From Pyrinomonadaceae bacterium (GTDB lineage: Bacteria; Acidobacteriota; Blastocatellia; Pyrinomonadales; Pyrinomonadaceae): DNA of 11,905 bases. The stretch lies in the NCBI GenBank assembly GCA_013695245.1, contig JACDAW010000007.1, positions 1 to 11,905 of the forward strand, written 5' to 3'. The notes beneath the pieces are model-generated. The model was not told the origin of the DNA, did not search any database, and saw nothing but the letters and a program-made list of their open reading frames with translations. The position numbers and the translations under genes were made by a program. Shown piece by piece: positions 1 through 6,340 of the stretch. Each line of letters opens with the position of its first letter. Positions within the stretch are counted from its first letter, which is position 1.

Positions 1-628
1 CTTTGATCTGCACGAGTTCTTCCATTAACGCATCGTCAATGTGAAGACGTCCGGCGGTGTCAATGAGCAAAGTGTCAAAGCCAGTTTGTTGGGCATGAGC
101 GAAAGCAGCGCGGGCAAGTTCAACCGCATTGTTCGATTCCGGCATCTCGAAAATCTGCTGCCCCGTCGCCCGCGCGATCACTTTCAACTGCTCGCGCGCC
201 GCCGGGCGATTAACGTCCGTTGAAACCAGTAGCGGCTTGCGTTCCTGATTGTTCGAGAGCCAACGCGCGATCTTGCCCGTCGAAGTCGTTTTGCCCGAAC
301 CTTGAAGGCCAACGATCATCACGACGTTTGGAATCTGTTTCGTAAAGACGAGGCGCGAAGATTGACCGCCCAAAAGCTCAACGAGTTCGTCGTAAACGAT
401 CTTGACGACCTGCTCCGAAGGCTTCAGTTCCTGCCAGACATCTTGACCTTCGGCTTTTGCCTTCACCGAAGCGATAAAATCCTTGGCGACCTTGTAGTTA
501 ACGTCAGCTTCGAGCAGCGCAAGGCGGATTTCGCGCAACGCGGCATCAACGTGCTCCGGCGTGAGTTTCCCTTCGCCGCGCAGATTCTTCAGCGTGCGCT
601 TCAGTTTATCTGATAAAGACTCGAACAT
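1..628 (-). CDS. ffh: Signal recognition particle protein Ffh (SRP54), N-terminal part, cut by window edge
   Basis: Ffh is the GTPase that, with 4.5S RNA, binds signal sequences of nascent membrane proteins and delivers ribosomes to FtsY at the membrane. The 209 visible residues start MFESLSDKLKRTLKNLRGEG, a typical Ffh N-domain opening. They continue into the G domain: P-loop GLQGSGKTTS at about 107-116, a DVNRPAAREQL motif at about 138-148 and the G3 motif DTAGR at about 190-194. The rest of the G domain and the methionine-rich M domain lie beyond the left edge. The start is ATG at 626-628; no strong Shine-Dalgarno is visible before it. GKTTS and DVNRPAA differ slightly from the common GKTTT and DVYRPAA, but not in a way that suggests loss of function. 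It follows the O-antigen ligase in the same direction after 66 bases, with no clear terminator. Identification is secure. Confidence 0.97.
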   Translation of the reverse strand, partial: MFESLSDKLKRTLKNLRGEGKLTPEHVDAALREIRLALLEADVNYKVAKDFIASVKAKAEGQDVWQELKPSEQVVKIVYDELVELLGGQSSRLVFTKQIPNVVMIVGLQGSGKTTSTGKIARWLSNNQERKPLLVSTDVNRPAAREQLKVIARATGQQIFEMPESNNAVELARAAFAHAQQTGFDTLLIDTAGRLHIDDALMEELVQIK

Positions 629-694
629 ATTGCTTAAGAGAAGTTTAGCCTCTACGGCCGAAACGAAGATGATAACGGCGCGGGGCGCGGAGTG

Positions 695-2287
695 TCAAGG
701 AAGCGGGTTTATCACAACTTCGCGTGTCGGGTGTTCTTTTACTGCCTGATGATTCACCACGAGCGCCAGTCCGACGATGAAATAGAAGATCATCACTACT
801 TCCGAGTCGCCCAGATTGTAATGAACGATGCCGCTCGTAAACAATCCAGCGAGTCCGCCCAACGCGCCGAGCGCGATCCCGCGCTCGATCCAGCTATCTA
901 AGAGTTTTTCGCGCGTCATTCGCCACAACGTGCGCCCGTAGGTGAAGAGGAACCAAAACCAGACGAAGAGCGCTGGAAGTCCGCGCTCAACCGCGATCAT
1001 CAACGGTGTCGAATGCAGATGACCGCGCGGGATACGCCCCTGCTCGAACATTCCCCATTGAGGCCAGAAGCGCCTGATCGAATCCATCCCGACGCCTACC
1101 AACATGTGGCGCGGGCTTTTGAACAATAGTTCGACTCCTTCACGATAGACGGTCGCGCGCCACGTCGTCGAAGCGTCGCGGCGGTCAAGAAAGCCGACGT
1201 TGCGTTTTTGTTGCAACACGAAAAGTCCGAGGGGCACGAGCAGCAACGCGGCGCAAACCATCACGAGCGCCACGCGGCGACTGCGCGCCCCGACGAGAAC
1301 AATCGTAAACGCCGACACGAGAAAGGCCAGCCACGATGCGCGCGTTACCGTCATCAGCAGCGCCGCACAAAGTCCGGCAACCGCGCAGCCGAGTAAAAGA
1401 CTGTTCCGCGTTCGCCAACTTCGCACACCTTGTTCACTGTCTCCCCGCCCGAAATGCAAAGCAATAAGCAAGCCGAGCGCAAGCGATGCGATTAGTTGCA
1501 ACGCTTCGGCATAGGTCGTGTAATGACCGTAGAATCCGGCGGCGCGCCAATCGCGCCCGCGCGTCCAACTCCCGACGCCGAGCCGCGCCTCCGGCGTCGC
1601 TCCTGAAAGCAACGAGCCGTGCGTGATGTCCAAATCATAAAACGCTTCGTAGCGATAAACTTTGATGCGCGGCAAGGGTCGCTCCGACGCGCCCGTAGCA
1701 AGAGCACTCTCAACTTCCGCGAGGTTGTGCAACGGCGCGCCATCCAACTCAAGCAGCGTATCGCCCTCTTCGACGCCCGCCCCGCGCAGAGGACTTTCAG
1801 CCGCCAATCCTTCCACGCGCACGCCGCGACCAAGCGCTCGTTCGCCAAACGTATAGACGACGTTAATCATGCACGAAGCGATCAGGGCAACGGCGAGCGA
1901 GCGCAACACGCGAGGAGAAGAAACATTTTGCGCGACAAGGAAAACAATCGTGAACAGACTCGCGCTCCGCAGTTTGCTGATGGAAATATCCGGCGCGTAA
2001 GAGAAGACGGCGGCAAGCACCGTTAAGGAAAAGAAAATCAATAGAGGAAGATCAATCGGCGTGCGAAACAGCAACGGGCGCGGACGCACCGTAAATCTCG
2101 CCGCCCACAGTAAGAGTCCCGACACCCAGAAGCCTTGCGTCGCCGCAATCGAGTGCGGCGCACACACGGCAATCGCAAACAAACATCCGACTACCGCGCG
2201 TTCAAGCCATGCGGCGATGCTGGATGTATGCGAGTCGCCTGTATCAGCAGCAAAATTTCGCGCACTCCCCGTCGTTGGAACATTCAT
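695..2287 (-). CDS. O-antigen ligase/polymerase-family membrane protein with a PDZ-like insertion
   Basis: A 530-residue polytopic membrane protein of the Wzy_C (O-antigen ligase/WaaL or polymerase) type, which would join or transfer undecaprenyl-linked glycans on the outer face of the inner membrane. Hydrophobic segments lie at about 28-65, 80-97, 108-148, 258-280, 294-358, 428-450 and 468-513. The core motif TRASWLAF (315-322) carries the Arg expected in this superfamily, and the large external loop before the last helices contains RGHLHSTPLM (421-430) with a family-type His. Between early helices, residues about 155-225 form a soluble block with PDZ character: SPLRGAGVEEGDTLLELDG, then HNLAEVESAL and a beta-rich end. 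Such a domain is not a usual part of Wzy_C proteins. The start is ATG at 2285-2287, 11 bases after the sugar transferase stop; no clear Shine-Dalgarno, so translational coupling is possible. Ligase versus polymerase cannot be decided from sequence alone. Confidence 0.88.
   Translation of the reverse strand: MNVPTTGSARNFAADTGDSHTSSIAAWLERAVVGCLFAIAVCAPHSIAATQGFWVSGLLLWAARFTVRPRPLLFRTPIDLPLLIFFSLTVLAAVFSYAPDISISKLRSASLFTIVFLVAQNVSSPRVLRSLAVALIASCMINVVYTFGERALGRGVRVEGLAAESPLRGAGVEEGDTLLELDGAPLHNLAEVESALATGASERPLPRIKVYRYEAFYDLDITHGSLLSGATPEARLGVGSWTRGRDWRAAGFYGHYTTYAEALQLIASLALGLLIALHFGRGDSEQGVRSWRTRNSLLLGCAVAGLCAALLMTVTRASWLAFLVSAFTIVLVGARSRRVALVMVCAALLLVPLGLFVLQQKRNVGFLDRRDASTTWRATVYREGVELLFKSPRHMLVGVGMDSIRRFWPQWGMFEQGRIPRGHLHSTPLMIAVERGLPALFVWFWFLFTYGRTLWRMTREKLLDSWIERGIALGALGGLAGLFTSGIVHYNLGDSEVVMIFYFIVGLALVVNHQAVKEHPTREVVINPLP
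1613..1825 (-). other. PDZ-like domain inside the O-antigen ligase-type protein
   Basis: Encodes residues about 155-225 of the ligase. The run S-P-L-R-G-A-G-V-E-E-G-D-T-L-L-E-L-D-G matches the PDZ signature of secreted proteases (SPAxxAGLxxGDxIxxxNG). It is followed by a helix-like stretch (NLAEVESAL) and a strand ending IKVYRYEAFYDLDI. It sits between hydrophobic segments where a periplasmic loop is plausible. Domain limits are estimated by eye. Confidence 0.7.
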
Positions 2288-2298
2288 ATTTTAGTGAA

Positions 2299-3813
2299 TC
2301 AATATGCGTCGTCGCCGCGCAGCATGACGGGAAGTGTGCGCAGGATAATGCGCACGTCGAGCAGCAGTGACCAATTTTCGATGTAGAAGAGATCGAGACG
2401 CACCATATCGTCAAACGAAAGCCGATTACGACCCGACACTTGCCACAAGCCCGTCACTCCCGGCTTCATATCAAGCCGTTTGCGATGCCAGAGTTCGTAA
2501 GCTTCTACCTCGTAAGGAATCGGCGGGCGTGGGCCGACGATGCTCATGTCGCCCAAGATCACATTTAACAACTGCGGCAGCTCGTCGAGACTCAAGCGAC
2601 GCAGCACGCGCCCCGACCGCGTCACGCGCGGATCGGTGTGTAGTTTGTAAACGGGTCGTTCCGCGTCGCCGAGATTCGTTTCGGGATGTCCCTCGATGTA
2701 GCGGCGCTGAAATTCACGATGCACACGATCATCCGAGTTTGCGCGCATCGTGCGAAACTTGTAGATGAGAAAGATGCGACCGTCCATCCCGACGCGCTCC
2801 TGCTTATAAAGCACAGGGCCGCGCGAATCCAATTTGATCAAAACCGCGACGAGCAACCACGCAGGCGCGAATAAACAAAGCGCGATGCTTGCGACGGCAA
2901 TGTCGGACAAGCGTTTCGCCACACGCGCTGTGCTTGAGAGCGGCTCGCGGAACAATCGGATCATCGGCAAATGTCCGATCTGATCGATCTCAGTCTTACG
3001 CGGCAAACAATTAAAGAGATTCGGCGCGATGCGAAACTCCACGCGCCGTCTGCGCCCGACCCGCATCATCACGTTAAAGAGCACGTCGCTCGAAACGCCA
3101 GCGTCAGCAATGATCACTTCGTTCGCCCCTGTCTCGCGGATCGCCTGCGTTAGATCATCTACACCGCACACGACGGGCACGCCCGCAAACTCCTTCGGCG
3201 CGCCCGGCAAAATTTTTCCGTTTTCGACGACACCGATCACACGGTAGCCGAGTTCGGGACGGCTCTGCATTTCCTCTATGCACTGGACAGCTTCCGCCCC
3301 GCGCCCAACAACAAGCGTCGGAATCAAATTGACGCCGCGCCGCCGCACAAACGTCTGCGCCGCGCGCACCCCAAAGCGCAACGCAGCGAACGCAGCCAGC
3401 GCAAACACAAAGTCGAGTAGAAAAACTCCGCGCGCGTAAGAAAAGGCGCGATATGTGAATCCACCGCGATAGAGGAAGGCCGCTGCGACGATTAAAAGTG
3501 AGCCAATAGCCGTCGCTTTGAATATGCGCACGGCTTCATCAACGTAAGAGTATTCGCCGCGCAAGCTGTAGAGATCGTAGTAGGCGAAGGTCAGCAATCG
3601 AATCACAAGCACGAAAAGCAGCAGCGCAGCGTAGGGAGCGAAATCCGCGCCCCAACTCAGTTGGCCGCTTACTGAACGAGCGACAACAATCTCTCCTTCG
3701 CGGAAATAAAACGCGGCAAGGAAACATGCTGCCGACAGCAACACATCAAACGCGACGAGCAATGCTTTGACCGCTGGCACAGCCCATTGCGGCGCGCGCG
3801 CCGCCGCGCGCAT
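2299..3813 (-). CDS. Polyprenyl-phosphate sugar-1-phosphate transferase (WbaP/CpsE-like initiating glycosyltransferase)
   Basis: Transfers a sugar-1-phosphate from a nucleotide sugar to undecaprenyl phosphate, the first step of many capsule, exopolysaccharide and O-antigen pathways, at the cytoplasmic membrane. From the ATG at 3811-3813 it is 504 residues: four to five N-terminal membrane helices (about 11-147), a Rossmann CoA-binding-like domain (about 164-242, with VVGRGAEA), a membrane-embedded helix (about 306-326) and the bacterial sugar transferase domain. The catalytic domain shows KFRTMR (352-357), LRRLSLDELPQLLNVILGD (404-422), IVGPRPP and KPGVTGLWQVSGR (450-462). The frame stays open to a GTG at 3882 and an ATG at 3858. 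I prefer 3813 because AAGG at 3822-3825 sits 8 bases ahead, whereas GTG 3882 has no Shine-Dalgarno; the longer forms remain possible. The sugar specificity is not readable. It lies between the DUF354 gene and the ligase and probably starts the glycan that the ligase handles. Confidence 0.93.
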   Translation of the reverse strand: MRAAARAPQWAVPAVKALLVAFDVLLSAACFLAAFYFREGEIVVARSVSGQLSWGADFAPYAALLLFVLVIRLLTFAYYDLYSLRGEYSYVDEAVRIFKATAIGSLLIVAAAFLYRGGFTYRAFSYARGVFLLDFVFALAAFAALRFGVRAAQTFVRRRGVNLIPTLVVGRGAEAVQCIEEMQSRPELGYRVIGVVENGKILPGAPKEFAGVPVVCGVDDLTQAIRETGANEVIIADAGVSSDVLFNVMMRVGRRRRVEFRIAPNLFNCLPRKTEIDQIGHLPMIRLFREPLSSTARVAKRLSDIAVASIALCLFAPAWLLVAVLIKLDSRGPVLYKQERVGMDGRIFLIYKFRTMRANSDDRVHREFQRRYIEGHPETNLGDAERPVYKLHTDPRVTRSGRVLRRLSLDELPQLLNVILGDMSIVGPRPPIPYEVEAYELWHRKRLDMKPGVTGLWQVSGRNRLSFDDMVRLDLFYIENWSLLLDVRIILRTLPVMLRGDDAY

Positions 3814-3948
3814 CGCACCAGCCTTGATTCGCGTCTCCTTCAAATGTTCAGCCCGCATAACTCTCTTGTGGCTAATCAACACTAAAATGCGTGATTACGG
3901 CATCCGTATAAACTGTTCAGAAAACTTCTTCGACAAAGCATTTGACGA

Positions 3949-4971
3949 TCATTCCAAAATAAGTTCAGCGACCTGCGCACGCACGCCGAGCGCGCGCCGA
4001 CCCGCAGCTTGCGGCTTCTTCTCGATTGACAATCCGCCGAAATCTTCTCGCGCGCTGATGAATCGCAAAAGCCCTTCGCGCGCCAACTGCCGGTCTATCG
4101 CTGCGGCGCGTCCGGCGAAAATTGTCCACGCCGGAGTGCCGAGCGCCGCCGCCTCGCGGTTCATCGTGCCGCCTGCACTAATGACCAGATCAGCCGCCGC
4201 GATCAAATTCGCTCCGTCCAGCGCAGCGCGTGGAAGCACAACATTCTTCGCTCGATGACGCACGGCGAGAGCTTCGCGTTGCGCGTGTGTGCGGGCGAGG
4301 ATCAAGATTTTCGCATTAACATGCTCGCTTATTTTTTCAATCAGTTCGTCAAACAACTCGTTGTCAAAGCGGTGATAAAGCGCATCGCGCGCAGGCGGGC
4401 GGGCGACGATAAGCACTTCGCCTGCTCCAACGCCAAACATCGCGTGAAGGCTTTCGGCAAAATTCAGATCGGGCTTGAAGTCCGCGAGATAAACGTCCTC
4501 TTTAATTCCATCGTAGCGCCTGACTTTACCCTTGCGCGCGCCGAAGCGACGAAGGGCATTTTCAGGAAAGCAGCGCGGCACGACGACGCGCGAAGCCAAT
4601 CTGAACGCGAGATGATTCGCCGGTTGATGCTCGTAATCCATCAACGTCACGGTTTTAATGCCGAGCGTGCGCGCCGCCACAATCTGCGCGTAAGAGTTAT
4701 GGCTGACAGCTAAATCGAATCCGCGCCCGCGCGCCCATCTTCGCAACTCGCGCGCGCGCCCAATAAGGTTTTCCGCTTTACCATGAAGTTCGCCTCCGCC
4801 GTGCGCGCCGAGCACAACCGGATTAAGATTTGCGCTTTCGGCCAATTCAACCGTTTGCGCAAACTCTCGCGCCGTTACTTCCGTCGCGTGACCACGTTTC
4901 TCAAACTCTTCGATCAGACGCTCGAAAAAGGGCACGTGCGGTGAGTTAGCCAGATCAACCCAAATACGCAA
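3949..4971 (-). CDS. DUF354 family protein (glycosyltransferase GT-B / UDP-GlcNAc 2-epimerase-like fold)
   Basis: A 340-residue protein starting (M)RIWVDLANSPHVPFF, the hallmark opening of DUF354 proteins, which are predicted to share the two-domain fold of GT-B glycosyltransferases and UDP-GlcNAc 2-epimerase. Visible supporting motifs are SHNSYAQ (about 90-96), MDYEHQPANHLAF (about 111-123) and the C-terminal donor-site-like stretch ADLVISAGGTMNREAAALGTP (about 260-280), where S-G-G-T-x-x-R-E resembles nucleotide-sugar binding loops. No signal peptide or membrane helix is expected. I chose the TTG at 4969-4971 because the family starts exactly there. The frame extends to another TTG at 5004, but those extra residues (LFTFYLFNFLL) are encoded by an A/T repeat. 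No Shine-Dalgarno is visible, so the start is the weakest part of the call. A role in surface polysaccharide synthesis is inferred from the neighbours. Confidence 0.85.
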   Translation of the reverse strand: MRIWVDLANSPHVPFFERLIEEFEKRGHATEVTAREFAQTVELAESANLNPVVLGAHGGGELHGKAENLIGRARELRRWARGRGFDLAVSHNSYAQIVAARTLGIKTVTLMDYEHQPANHLAFRLASRVVVPRCFPENALRRFGARKGKVRRYDGIKEDVYLADFKPDLNFAESLHAMFGVGAGEVLIVARPPARDALYHRFDNELFDELIEKISEHVNAKILILARTHAQREALAVRHRAKNVVLPRAALDGANLIAAADLVISAGGTMNREAAALGTPAWTIFAGRAAAIDRQLAREGLLRFISAREDFGGLSIEKKPQAAGRRALGVRAQVAELILE

Positions 4972-4980
4972 AAGAAAATT

Positions 4981-5053
4981 AAAAAGGTAAAAGGTAAAAA
5001 GCAAAAGTGCAGATAAAATATATTTCAGATTTCATTTTCACTTTTACCTTTTT
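4981..5053. repeat. A/T-rich heptamer-type inverted repeat between two polysaccharide genes
   Basis: The left arm at 4981-4993 (AAAAAGGTAAAAG) has an exact inverted copy at 5041-5053 (CTTTTACCTTTTT), separated by 47 bases. Both arms extend as degenerate 7-base units such as AAAAGGT, AAAAAGC and AAAAAGT, to about 5008 on the left and 5070 on the right. The right arm covers the stop codon and last codons (GKSKN) of the upstream gene; the left arm ends just before the start of the DUF354 gene. It could fold into a long weak hairpin in the transcript. It lacks the GC-rich stem of an intrinsic terminator, so its role is unknown. Confidence 0.75.
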
Positions 5054-6221
5054 AGTTTTTACTTTTTCCTTCTATGAATTTCGCCAGCCCGTAGAGCATC
5101 CACGCTTGCGACCAGCGCATGTAAGGGATTCGCACGGTGTAGAATCTCTTGCGTTGATACCAGAAGAAGCCGCGTTCGTCGCGCAAGTGGACAATCGCCC
5201 AGCGCGCTACCTGTTCGGCAAAATCGTCAGCGCGCCCATTAAGTTCTTGCATCTCTGCAAACGTTACAAGCGCCGCTCCTGCTGAATGCGCATCCGCCGG
5301 ATAAGGTTTGTCATGGTAGTACTTTGGCAAACCGTCCGCAAGAAAGAACCGGCGCCGCCAGAATTGATAGCCGCGCTCGACGGCTTGCCTTAACTCCTCT
5401 TGTTTCCCCTTACCAATTCGTATGATACGCGCGAGCGAAGCGAGCACAAACGCCGTGTGAAAATTATCAGCCCACGATTGATAATCGTCCGCACCGTAAG
5501 CCCACGAACCGTCGGCGCGCTGGCGACGCACGACGTAGTTGACCGCAAACAGCCCCTTCTCGCGCAACTCATCTTCGTTCGTCAGTCTGCCGACGCAAGC
5601 TAATGTCTCTGCGGCCAGCAAACTCGCATTGAAAACCCGCGTGTGATCAAGCGGCGAATAGCTGAAGCAAATCTCATCTTCAGTTTCGACGCTACGGTTG
5701 AGATCGCGGAGGATGAATTGGCACGCGCCGCGCGCCGCATCCCGGTAACGCTCTTCGCCGAAAATTTCCCACGCTTCCAAGAGCGCGCGGGCGGCAAAAG
5801 CCGTCGGCACAATCGTCGGCGTGCCGCGAGGGGCGAAGAAGGCGCGTCCCTGCCAATCGAAGTTGTAGCCCCACGCCGCGCCGCGCCAACCGTCAAGGCG
5901 CATCGAAAGAAGCTCATTGAGCAACGAACGCGCTTCCGTATTTGCTTCCTCCGTCCGCAAACGGCGGAAGCGGCTTAAAGCAGCGAGCGCAAAAAGCGCA
6001 ATGCCTTTCGCGTTTTTCCCGACGGAGACGCGCGCTAGAGGACGCAGATTGATCGGCGAACGCTTGAATACTTGCGTCCAGATGAGGCGCGCGGCGCGCG
6101 TGCGCCGCAGAGGAGTTGCTTGAAAGATGCGACTGTTAAGGCCGTCGAAAGGATCGTAGCCAGCGTAATGCTTCGCCCGACACCACGCGGCTAAGCTCAA
6201 GTAAGCTTCTTCGATTTCCAC
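5052..6221 (-). CDS. Hypothetical protein with probable alpha/alpha-toroid fold, polysaccharide-cluster associated
   Basis: A 389-residue soluble protein with no signal peptide or clear membrane helix; I do not recognise a defined enzyme. It is rich in aromatic residues and helical repeats, each with a W/Y-G or aromatic-rich turn: GWRGAAWGYNFDWQGRAFFA (111-130), TPTIVPTAFAARALLEAW (134-151), FNASLLAAETLA (197-208), RADGSWAYGADDYQSWADNF (235-254), and PYMRWSQAWMLYGLA (366-380). This recalls six-hairpin glycosidases, epimerases and squalene/prenyl cyclases, which share an alpha/alpha-barrel. Genes of this kind occur beside surface-polysaccharide genes, fitting the DUF354, sugar transferase and ligase genes that follow, so a glycan-modifying role (hydrolase, lyase or epimerase) is an inference only. 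The start is GTG at 6219-6221, the first possible start after an in-frame TGA; no Shine-Dalgarno is visible. The last codons fall in the A/T inverted repeat. Confidence 0.8.
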   Translation of the reverse strand: MEIEEAYLSLAAWCRAKHYAGYDPFDGLNSRIFQATPLRRTRAARLIWTQVFKRSPINLRPLARVSVGKNAKGIALFALAALSRFRRLRTEEANTEARSLLNELLSMRLDGWRGAAWGYNFDWQGRAFFAPRGTPTIVPTAFAARALLEAWEIFGEERYRDAARGACQFILRDLNRSVETEDEICFSYSPLDHTRVFNASLLAAETLACVGRLTNEDELREKGLFAVNYVVRRQRADGSWAYGADDYQSWADNFHTAFVLASLARIIRIGKGKQEELRQAVERGYQFWRRRFFLADGLPKYYHDKPYPADAHSAGAALVTFAEMQELNGRADDFAEQVARWAIVHLRDERGFFWYQRKRFYTVRIPYMRWSQAWMLYGLAKFIEGKSKN

Positions 6222-6250
6222 AACGGATCAGCAGATGAAGCGATTAAATG

Positions 6251-6340
6251 CGGCGTAATTTCACCCGTCTCTCTTATGGTGAAGGGCGCATAGAATCGAA
6301 ACAAAAAGTTATACAAACGCCCTTCAGTGTCTTCACGCCG
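6251..6340. repeat. Nested and competing inverted repeats in the gap after the aldehyde dehydrogenase gene
   Basis: Within this 119-base gap, TGAAGGGCG at 6280-6288 pairs exactly with CGCCCTTCA at 6318-6326 (9 bp, 29-base loop). Two alternative pairings overlap it: TTCACC 6260-6265 with GGTGAA 6278-6283 (12-base loop), and GTGAAG 6279-6284 with CTTCAC 6331-6336. The outer CGGCGT 6251-6256 can pair with ACGCCG 6335-6340. It begins right after the dehydrogenase stop codon, so it could be a 3' end/terminator or a switch between structures. No T-run follows the main stem as in a standard intrinsic terminator. Confidence 0.55.

Noticed and set aside
302..613. 103-codon plus-strand open frame opposite ffh
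   Set aside because: It lies fully inside the well-conserved ffh coding frame and shows no family motif or ribosome site.
629..694. Intrinsic terminator or promoter between the O-antigen ligase gene and ffh
   Set aside because: GC-rich stretch and short complementary bits are present, but no stem followed by a T-run and no convincing -35/-10 pair.
1619..2026. 135-codon plus-strand open frame opposite the O-antigen ligase gene
   Set aside because: Arg-rich, no domain, fully antisense to a gene with clear membrane helices and motifs.
3767..4258. 163-codon plus-strand open frame antisense to two polysaccharide genes
   Set aside because: It spans the gap between two well-supported minus-strand genes, has low-complexity Arg/Ala/Ser-rich composition and no recognisable motif; it is a GC-codon shadow.
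4981..5070. CRISPR array or mobile-element ends
   Set aside because: Units are only about 7 bases, degenerate and in opposite orientation without spacers; no transposase or target-site duplication is visible.
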